Shown here: positions 1-6,216 of the stretch, piece after piece
How positions within the stretch are numbered: position 1 is the stretch's first letter
How the letters are laid out: each line of letters starts with the position of its first letter
Assembly: GCA_020741375.1 (NCBI GenBank)
Contig: DYZF01000238.1
Span: forward strand, 1 to 8,008
Length of the DNA: 8,008 nt
Origin: Tessaracoccus flavescens
GTDB taxonomy: Bacteria; Actinomycetota; Actinomycetes; Propionibacteriales; Propionibacteriaceae
Reading direction: 5' to 3'
Position numbers and translations under genes: made by a program
Notes under the pieces: model-generated
Databases searched by the model: none
The model's input: the letters and a program-made list of their open reading frames with translations, nothing else
Told to the model about the DNA's origin: nothing

Positions 1-3000
1 CAGGGCAGGGCGGCTCCTCCGAGTCGTTGGAGTGCGATGAGCACCTCGTCGGGGCTCGAGTGCGGGCGGGCGTCGATCTCGTGTGCTGCGGCAAGGAAGC
101 GCGCGAAGCCCGTCTGCGAGATGGGCTGGAGCTGGGACCGCGCCGCAGCCAGCGAGCGCTGCCTCAAACGGCGCAGCACCTCCGTGTCGACGTACTCCTG
201 CTCGGTCACGCCCACCGTGAACTGGCCGACCGTGAGCCTCCTGGCCGCGACCTCACGCTCAACCACCATCGCAACCGTCGAGGTGCCAAGCCCAAAGGCC
301 GACGCCACATCGCCCAGAGTGAAGGGGGTGTGGGTGCGGGCGTACCGGGCCACCAACTGCGTGAGGGCGTCGCGCCCAGGCGGGTCTACTGGGGCGGGAT
401 AGCCAGCCGGAATCGGCACTCCGAGTGCGTCGCGCAACAGCGCCAGGTCTGTTGCGGCTACAAGGTGCGGCTCGCCTGCCATCTGCACGACGGCGACCTG
501 ACTCCCGAGCGACCTCACCGTCTCATCAAGCTGGCCCGCCAGGTCCGGAGTCACTCGATCGGCCAGCCCCGACAGCCGGATGGGACCGAGGATCCGCGGC
601 AGATCAACCAGCCCATCGAGGGTCGATACGCGTCGGGAGGGGGAGGTGTGTTGAAGTTCTGCCGCCACCTCAGAGACCACGTCCTCGTCGAGCAGTTCGC
701 GGAGATCGAGCGTGCCGAGAGCAGCGGCGAGCAGTTCGGGGTCCATCGACAGGAGCGCCGCTCGGCGTTCGGCGAGCGGGACGTCGCCTTCGTACAGAAA
801 CGCGCCAGGGTAGCGGAACAGCAGCGTGGCCGCGAAAGGACTGGGCTGTTCCGTGACCACTTCGACGAGCCGGACTCCGCCTGCACGGATCGCCTTCGTC
901 AGCTCGACGAGACCCGGCACGTCGAACACATCCTGGGTCACCTCACGGACGGTTTCGATAACGATGGGGAAGCGCGGGTGATGCCTGGCGACCTCCAACA
1001 ACTGTTGGGCCTTCTGCCGCTGTTGCCACAGCGGCGCCCGGCGGCCCGGGTTGAGCCGGGGGAGAAGCAGCGCTCGTGCGGCGCATTCTCTGAAGCGGCC
1101 GGCGAACAGCGCCGTGCCCCCCACCTGTTCCGTCACGATCCCGGTGACCTCGTCAGGGTGGCCGACAAGAAGGTCCGACAGTTGCTCGACGGCGTCACAG
1201 TCTGGGAGGCGGAAGGCCACGCCGTCGTCGCCCGCCACGGGGCGAACGTCCATGCCGGTGGCCCTAGAGAGGGAATCGGCCATGACCAATGCCCATGCCG
1301 CCAAGATCCGCTTGCCGAGCGGTGAATGGACAACGACGCGCCAGTCTCCGAGCTCGTCGCGGAACCGCTCGATGAGGACCGTGGAATCGTCGGGCACCAC
1401 GCCCGTTGCGGAGCGTTGCTCCTCCAGATAGCGGTGCAGGTTATCGGTGGTGTTGCCGTCGAGATACGCGCGGTTGAGGCGGTCTGGGTTGCGGCCGACC
1501 TCCTTGTGCAACTGGCCGATGCGGCGCCCGAGTTCGACGGGCCTGCCGTCGTCCTCGCCTCGCCAAAACGGCAGGCGACCGGTGTTGCCAGGGGCGGGGG
1601 TGACGCGCACTTGGTCGCGCGTGATCTCCTCGATCCGCCACGACGACGCACCTAGCGTGAAGACGTCGCCGACACGCGATTCGAAGACCATCTCCTCGTC
1701 CAGTTCGCCAACCCTCCGCTGGCCGGACTCGTCGCCCGCCAGGAAGACGCCGAACATGCCCCTGTCTGGGATGGTGCCGCCCGAGGTGGCTGCCAGCCTT
1801 AGGGCGCCTGGGCGTGCAACGAGTCGGCCCGAGTGCGCCAGCGTGAGCCGGGCGCGCAGCTCGCCGAAATCTGCCGATGGGTAGGAGCCAGTGACCAGCT
1901 CGACGGTTGAGTCGAACAATCCTCGATCGAGACCGGCGTACGGCTGGGCCCGCGTGACGGTGCGGAACCAGTCGTCGGGATGGAGACCGTTCTCGCCCGC
2001 CGCAGCCGCAGCAGCGACCGTCTGCTGAGCAAGCACGTCGAGCGGGTGGCGAGGGACGTGCAACTCCTCGATCTGGCCCGCGAGCATCGACTCGGTGGCG
2101 ACAACGGCTGGCGCGAGATCGCCCCGGTGCAGGGGATAGACGTCGCCAACGGAGACGGCGCCGACGACGTGGCCGGCGCGGCCAACCCGCTGCAAAGCAC
2201 TGGCGACCGACGGCGGCGCCCCCACCTGAATCACCTTGTCGATGGCGCCCATGTCGATGCCGAGCTCAAGCGAGGACGTGGCGACCACGCACTTCAACTC
2301 GCCTGACTTGAGCTGGGTTTCGATCTCGGCGCGCGCCTCCTTGCTGACCGACCCGTGGTGGGCCCGCGCGATGACGGCCGGCGCGTTGCGCACCGCATCG
2401 ACGGGTGCCATGATCTGCGCGGGTGGGCGCGGCGGAATGGGGGGCAGCGTCTCTGGGGCGTGTTCCTCGGCCCACATCTCGTTGAGGCGGCCGGTGATGC
2501 GTTCAGCTGATCGTCGGCCGTTGGTGAAGATCAGCGTCGATCGTCCGGAGAGCACCGCGTCGTAGAGTTCGGCCTCGACGTGCGGCCAGATGGAGTTGTT
2601 CGCTGGGCCGGTCAGCAGTGGATCGTCCAGGGCATCCGCCCCGGGGGCTGGCCCAGGGTCCGCCAAGTTGGCAACGGGCACCCGCACATGGACATCCCAG
2701 TCCTTGTGGGCAGGCGGAGCCACGACAGTGACGGACCGATCTCCGCCCAAGAACGAGGCCACCCGTTCGATGGGACGCACCGTCGCCGACAGGGCGACCC
2801 GCTGGACGTCGTGGCCAACGAGCGCGTCGAGACGCTCAAGGGAGAGCGAGAGGTGGCTGCCTCGTTTGGTTCCGGCGACGGCGTGGATCTCGTCGACGAT
2901 CACGGTTTCGACGTTCCGCAGTGTCTCGCGCGCTGAACTGGTCAACATCAGATAGAGCGACTCGGGCGTCGTGATGAGGATGTCGGGTGGCCGGCGCAGC

Positions 3001-3383
3001 AGCGCGGCTCGTTCGCGGGCCGGGGTGTCGCCGCTTCGAACGCCCACCGAAAGATCCGTCTGCGTGACGCCAAGCCGTTCGGCGGTGACGCGCAGGCCAG
3101 TCAGAGGAGCGCGTAGGTTGCGTTCGACGTCGACGCCCAGGGCCTTGAGCGGGGAGATGTAGAGCACCTTGGTGCCCGGGGAGGCCGGCCTGCTGGCCAG
3201 CGTGTCGAGTGCCCAGAAGAACGCGGCAAGCGTCTTGCCCGAACCCGTGGGCGCGACGACGAGGGCGTGCGCCCCGGAGGAAATGACGCTCCACGCCTCA
3301 GCTTGGACCGGCGTCGGCGCACGAAAGACGCCCTCGAACCATTCTCGGGCTGGGGCCGAGAATGGGCCGAGGGCGTCAGTCAT
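1..3383 (-). CDS. lhr: Lhr-type ATP-dependent DNA helicase (3' end of gene outside window)
   Basis: Superfamily 2 DNA helicase of the Lhr family, which in mycobacteria is an ATP-driven 3'-to-5' translocase that unwinds DNA and RNA:DNA duplexes and is linked to DNA repair. The frame is open from ATG 3383 to the left edge (1127 residues seen; full-length family members are about 1500, so about 380 are missing). Seen: Q-motif Gln27, Walker A APTGSGKT 44-51, the Lhr hallmark SPLKALGVDVERNLRAPL from Ser77, DEIH box 164-167, SAT 199-201, SSLELGID near 370-376, and motif VI QRVGRAGH 398-405. After the two RecA domains come the winged-helix and beta-barrel part, with FWRGE around Trp607 (by inference the DNA-contacting Trp of mycobacterial Lhr), a DEAD/H-associated domain from about 660, and an AlkZ-like winged helix near 1015-1110. 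No good Shine-Dalgarno precedes the ATG; the start is chosen because family similarity begins at once. It lies 40 bases downstream of gnd. No frameshift was seen. Confidence 0.96.
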   Translation of the reverse strand, partial: MTDALGPFSAPAREWFEGVFRAPTPVQAEAWSVISSGAHALVVAPTGSGKTLAAFFWALDTLASRPASPGTKVLYISPLKALGVDVERNLRAPLTGLRVTAERLGVTQTDLSVGVRSGDTPARERAALLRRPPDILITTPESLYLMLTSSARETLRNVETVIVDEIHAVAGTKRGSHLSLSLERLDALVGHDVQRVALSATVRPIERVASFLGGDRSVTVVAPPAHKDWDVHVRVPVANLADPGPAPGADALDDPLLTGPANNSIWPHVEAELYDAVLSGRSTLIFTNGRRSAERITGRLNEMWAEEHAPETLPPIPPRPPAQIMAPVDAVRNAPAVIARAHHGSVSKEARAEIETQLKSGELKCVVATSSLELGIDMGAIDKVIQVGAPPSVASALQRVGRAGHVVGAVSVGDVYPLHRGDLAPAVVATESMLAGQIEELHVPRHPLDVLAQQTVAAAAAAGENGLHPDDWFRTVTRAQPYAGLDRGLFDSTVELVTGSYPSADFGELRARLTLAHSGRLVARPGALRLAATSGGTIPDRGMFGVFLAGDESGQRRVGELDEEMVFESRVGDVFTLGASSWRIEEITRDQVRVTPAPGNTGRLPFWRGEDDGRPVELGRRIGQLHKEVGRNPDRLNRAYLDGNTTDNLHRYLEEQRSATGVVPDDSTVLIERFRDELGDWRVVVHSPLGKRILAAWALVMADSLSRATGMDVRPVAGDDGVAFRLPDCDAVEQLSDLLVGHPDEVTGIVTEQVGGTALFAGRFRECAARALLLPRLNPGRRAPLWQQRQKAQQLLEVARHHPRFPIVIETVREVTQDVFDVPGLVELTKAIRAGGVRLVEVVTEQPSPFAATLLFRYPGAFLYEGDVPLAERRAALLSMDPELLAAALGTLDLRELLDEDVVSEVAAELQHTSPSRRVSTLDGLVDLPRILGPIRLSGLADRVTPDLAGQLDETVRSLGSQVAVVQMAGEPHLVAATDLALLRDALGVPIPAGYPAPVDPPGRDALTQLVARYARTHTPFTLGDVASAFGLGTSTVAMVVEREVAARRLTVGQFTVGVTEQEYVDTEVLRRLRQRSLAAARSQLQPISQTGFARFLAAAHEIDARPHSSPDEVLIALQRLGGAALP

Positions 3384-3423
3384 GGGTGAAGTCTGCCACC
3401 ATCCGGTGACAGTTCTGCCCGGG

Positions 3424-4866
3424 TCAGTGGCTGTCGGTGGCTTCCACCTCGGAGCCGTCGGTGGACCAGTTCGTGTGGAACGTGCCCTCGGCATCAACGC
3501 GACGGTACGTGTGAGCACCGAAGTAGTCGCGCAGACCCTGGGTGAGGGCGGCGTTAAGGCGACGGGCGCGAGCCTGGTCGTAGTGCGCGAGTGCCGACGA
3601 GAAGCCGGGCACCGGAACGCCAGCCTTGACGGCCTCGGCGACGACGGTGCGCCAAGCGTCCTGAGCCGAGCCCAAGTCGGCCGCGACCGACGGTGCCTCC
3701 AGCAGCGTCGTCAGAGAGTTGGCGGCGTACTCGGAGCGGATGCGCTCGAGCAGCTTCGCGCGGATGATGCAGCCGTCGCGCCAGATCTTGGCGACCTCGC
3801 CGATGTTGATGTCCCAGCCGTATTCCTTGCCGGCCATGCGGATCTCGTCGAGGCCCTGAGCGTAGGCAACCACCTTCGAGGCCCACAGGGCCTGGCGGAT
3901 CTGCTCGATGAAGGCGTCGCGGTCGGCAACCTTGATGTTGCCTTCGGGACCGGACAGGGCCTTCTGAGAGGCGGCGCGCAGCTCGGGGGAGGAGGAGATG
4001 GCGCGGGCGAAGACGGATTCGGCGATGGCGTTGACGGGGGTGCCGAGGTTGAGGGCCGACTGCACGGTCCACGTGCCGGTGCCCTTCATGCCGGCAGCGT
4101 CGACGATCACTTCGACGAGCGGCTTGCCCGTCTTGGCGTCAACCTTGCGCAGCACTTCGGAGGTGATTTCGATGAGGTAGGAATCGAGGTCGCCGGTGTT
4201 CCACGTGGCGAAGATGTCGGCCATCTCTTCGTGGCTGAGGCCGAGGCCCTTCAGCAGCTCGTAGGCCTCGCCGATGAACTGCATGTCGGCGTACTCGATG
4301 CCGTTGTGGACCATCTTCACGAAGTGGCCGGCGCCGTCGGTGCCGATGTAGGTGCAGCAGGCTTCGCCGTCCACCTGGGCGGCGATGGATTCGAGGATCG
4401 GGCCGAGGGCCTTGTAGGACTCGCGGGATCCGCCGGGCATGATCGACGGTCCCTCGAGGGCGCCGACCTCGCCGCCGGAGATGCCGGCGCCGACGAAGTG
4501 GAAGCCGAGGCCGCGCAGCTTCTCCTCGCGGCGGCGGGTGTCCTCGAAGAAGGCGTTGCCGCCGTCGACGACGATGTCGCCCTCGTCGAGGAGGGGGATG
4601 AGCGAATCGATGGTCGCGTCCGTGGGGCCGCCGGCCTTCACCATGATGATGATGCGACGGGGCTGCTCGAGCGACGCGACGAAATCTTCGAGCTTCTCGG
4701 CCGGGCGGAAATCGCCTTCGGTGCCGTGCTCTGCCATGACGGCCTCCGTCTTGGCGTAGGTGCGGTTGAAGAGCGCGACACGGTGGCCCTTGTGCGCCAA
4801 GTTGCGGGCGAGGTTGGAGCCCATGACCGCCATTCCGATGACGCCAACGTTGGCCAGATCAGACAT
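3424..4866 (-). CDS. gnd: 6-phosphogluconate dehydrogenase, NADP-dependent decarboxylating
   Basis: Cytoplasmic enzyme of the oxidative pentose-phosphate pathway: 6-phosphogluconate + NADP+ gives ribulose-5-phosphate + CO2 + NADPH. The 480 residues are the normal length for actinobacterial homologs. Seen: N-terminal Rossmann motif GVIGMAVMGSN 8-18; NRT 34-36, which reads the NADP 2'-phosphate; DGGN 101-104; GISGGEVGALEGPSIMPGG from 129; and GHFVKMVHNGIEY 180-192 with the catalytic Lys184 and Glu191 (Lys183 and Glu190 in the sheep enzyme). AGMKGTGTW 258-266 is the family signature, with Met260 where Gln is usual. The C-terminus has the expected YRRVD...GTFHTNWS substrate-closing tail. The frame is open upstream to 5040, but the ATG at 4866 is preceded by AGGAGGA and starts exactly where homologs do. 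lhr follows on the same strand after 40 bases with no visible terminator, so co-transcription is plausible. Confidence 0.97.
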   Translation of the reverse strand: MSDLANVGVIGMAVMGSNLARNLAHKGHRVALFNRTYAKTEAVMAEHGTEGDFRPAEKLEDFVASLEQPRRIIIMVKAGGPTDATIDSLIPLLDEGDIVVDGGNAFFEDTRRREEKLRGLGFHFVGAGISGGEVGALEGPSIMPGGSRESYKALGPILESIAAQVDGEACCTYIGTDGAGHFVKMVHNGIEYADMQFIGEAYELLKGLGLSHEEMADIFATWNTGDLDSYLIEITSEVLRKVDAKTGKPLVEVIVDAAGMKGTGTWTVQSALNLGTPVNAIAESVFARAISSSPELRAASQKALSGPEGNIKVADRDAFIEQIRQALWASKVVAYAQGLDEIRMAGKEYGWDINIGEVAKIWRDGCIIRAKLLERIRSEYAANSLTTLLEAPSVAADLGSAQDAWRTVVAEAVKAGVPVPGFSSALAHYDQARARRLNAALTQGLRDYFGAHTYRRVDAEGTFHTNWSTDGSEVEATDSH

Positions 4867-4870
4867 GCTT

Positions 4871-4877
4871 TCCTCCT
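4871..4877 (-). promoter_or_regulatory. Shine-Dalgarno of gnd
   Basis: On the minus strand AGGAGGA sits four bases before the ATG at 4866, a near-consensus ribosome binding site. It fixes the gnd start and rules out the roughly 58-residue upstream extension of the same open frame. Its strength fits a highly translated housekeeping enzyme. Confidence 0.85.
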
Positions 4878-4888
4878 GTGAGTCTTGT

Positions 4889-4904
4889 GGTGGAAACACT
4901 ACCG
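4889..4904 (+). repeat. Left copy of a short inverted repeat flanking the HNH gene
   Basis: The plus strand reads GGTGGAAACACTACCG. The minus strand at 6224-6238 reads GGTGGAAACCTACCG, identical except for one extra A here. The pair is therefore inverted and encloses the whole HNH gene. A weaker direct copy (GGTGGAAAGATGCCG, 12 of 15 matching the right copy) lies at 4949-4963, just before the HNH start. No target-site duplication is visible outside the pair. It could be the end of an inserted segment or chance. Confidence 0.4.
4896..4901 (-). promoter_or_regulatory. Candidate -10 element for gnd
   Basis: TAGTGT on the minus strand fits the loose actinobacterial TAnnnT pattern. It would place transcription start near 4889, giving a leader of about 22 bases that carries the Shine-Dalgarno. 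No convincing -35 box is seen 16-19 bases upstream (candidates are ATGGCC or TGGCCC). The element overlaps the left flanking repeat at 4889-4904. Weak call, based on pattern and position only. Confidence 0.25.
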
Positions 4905-4967
4905 GTGGCTGGTTTCTGGGCCATTTGTTGCCGCTAGTTGCCACCTGCGGTGGAAAGATGCCGTTTG

Positions 4968-6212
4968 ATGGGGGGAGCGGGCACGCCGAGCGTGTCCGAG
5001 TTCTTGGTGCTCGAACTGGCGGGCCTGCTCGAATGCTCACAGCCCGCTGCGGCCTCCCAGTTGGCAGACGCCCTCAACCTCAAGCACCGCCATCCGCGTC
5101 TCTGGGGTGCAGTCATCGAGTTGGGAATCGAGGCGCGTCGCGCCTGCAAGGCGGCCACGAAGTGCGCCGAGCTGCCGATCGACGTGGCCGGGCAGGTCAC
5201 GGATCGCTGGTACCCGAAGCAGGCGAAGCTGGGCTGGACAGCGGCCTTCAACCTTCTCGACAAACTCATCATCGAAGCGGATCCAGCCGCGGCCGCTGAG
5301 CGGGAAGCCAAGGCGAGGGCACAGCGCGGGGTTCACATCTGGGGCCTGCACGACGGGGCAATCAACCTCACGGGCCGGCTCGACGTCCTTGACGGCAAAC
5401 TGCTCGACGCGGCGTTGGAGCGGATGGCGGAGGTGTTGGCGCCACAGCACCCAAACACTCCGAAGGAGCAACTGCGAGCGAAAGCCGTCGGCGTGCTGGC
5501 CAACCCCGCCTACGCCACTGCGCTCCTTCAGCAGGCCGCTCTTGCCGATCCTCTCTTCGGGTCCCATTGCCAGGGCGATGTGGCTGCCAGCGGTGAAGTG
5601 ACGCGCCAGGCCAGCGTCCACGTGGACGACCACCGGCCTGATGGGCAGGATTGTGGTCGCCAGCACCGTCGCGGCCCACAGTGTCTCGGCGCACTCTGCG
5701 GCACCATTTCCGTCCCCCTCTCACGGCTGCGCCCACGCCTTGAGTTGGCCGTACACGTCTCCGCCGACGCCGTCGAGGGTCTCTCGCCGGTGGCCCGCGT
5801 CGAGAAAGCCGGGCACCTCACCAGCCGCGCCATCGGTGAGTTGCTGGGTGAGGGCTTCGACGTCACGGTTCAGCCAGTGATAGACCTCCCCGAGCTACCG
5901 GCCGAGCCGCAGTACGTGCCGTCGGTGCGGATGCGTCGGGCGGCTTGGCTGGCGATGCCCACGGAGACATTCCCCTTCTCGCATCGCAGTTCCGCGGGTC
6001 TGGATTTCGAGCACACCGCGCCCTTCAGCCGCGAACACAACAGCAACCAGACCGGCCTGCACAACGTGGGCTGGCTCGGTCGTCGGGCCCACCGAGCCAA
6101 GACGGCCGGCGTGTGGCGCGTCCAGCAGACTGCGCCCGGGCGATTCCACTACCGAAGTCCGCTGGATTTCGCCTACGACGTGAGCAGCCAAGGAACCCGC
6201 ATCCGAAGGTGA
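4968..6212 (+). CDS. DUF222 / 13E12-repeat family HNH endonuclease-like protein, N-terminally short
   Basis: Belongs to the multicopy actinobacterial 13E12/DUF222 family with a C-terminal HNH nuclease domain; cellular role unknown. The 414 residues begin at GAGTPSVSEF, a segment that in homologs I remember lies roughly 80-100 residues in, so the N-terminal helical part seems absent. Seen: helical DUF222 core about 5-190; a variable linker about 195-250 with Cys229, His233, Cys239 and Cys244; a conserved block ARVEKAGHLTSRAIGELLG, then TVQPVIDLPEL; and the HNH motif LDFEH 345-349, HN 365-366 and GRRAHRAKT 371-379, keeping His349, Asn366 and His375. The usual Asp before the first His is Glu348. 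ATG 4968 is preceded at a distance by GGTGGAAAG; GTG 4950 or TTG 4938 are alternative in-frame starts. Divergent from gnd and convergent with pyrC. It may be an active nuclease, a domesticated remnant or a decaying copy; the intact frame and HNH residues argue against simple decay. Confidence 0.85.
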   Translation: MGGAGTPSVSEFLVLELAGLLECSQPAAASQLADALNLKHRHPRLWGAVIELGIEARRACKAATKCAELPIDVAGQVTDRWYPKQAKLGWTAAFNLLDKLIIEADPAAAAEREAKARAQRGVHIWGLHDGAINLTGRLDVLDGKLLDAALERMAEVLAPQHPNTPKEQLRAKAVGVLANPAYATALLQQAALADPLFGSHCQGDVAASGEVTRQASVHVDDHRPDGQDCGRQHRRGPQCLGALCGTISVPLSRLRPRLELAVHVSADAVEGLSPVARVEKAGHLTSRAIGELLGEGFDVTVQPVIDLPELPAEPQYVPSVRMRRAAWLAMPTETFPFSHRSSAGLDFEHTAPFSREHNSNQTGLHNVGWLGRRAHRAKTAGVWRVQQTAPGRFHYRSPLDFAYDVSSQGTRIRR

Positions 6213-6216
6213 CGGG

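Noticed and set aside
27..1325. A 432-residue open frame on the plus strand
   Set aside because: It is wholly antisense to the lhr coding sequence, rich in Arg and without recognisable domains; a GC-content artefact.
1993..2015. GC-rich repetitive run in lhr resembling a small repeat
   Set aside because: It encodes a six-residue Ala run using mixed GCT/GCG codons between helicase segments; ordinary low complexity.
3436..3448. GGTGG-CTT-CCACC palindrome near the gnd 3' end, sharing GTGGCTTCCAC with 6251-6261
   Set aside because: A 5-base stem inside coding sequence (gnd tail), with no T-run and outside the HNH borders; the shared 11-mer is explained most simply by coding sequence and chance.
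3169..4881. A 570-residue open frame on the plus strand across gnd and the start of lhr
   Set aside because: It is antisense to gnd and lhr, both recognised with full motifs. Its Gly/Ala/Val/Asp-rich translation is the usual mirror of a GC-rich gene, with no family resemblance.
4938..4967. TTG start at 4938 or GTG at 4950 for the HNH gene
   Set aside because: Neither has a visible Shine-Dalgarno and both add residues (PPAVERCRL) without family resemblance. ATG 4968 is preferred but not proven.
4867..5040. N-terminal extension of gnd to 5040 in the same open frame
   Set aside because: The strong AGGAGGA before ATG 4866 and the family N-terminus fix the start there; the extension has no homology and would cross the HNH start.
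5037..5666. A 209-residue minus-strand frame over the HNH gene
   Set aside because: Antisense to a gene with clear DUF222 and HNH motifs; the translation matches nothing recognised.
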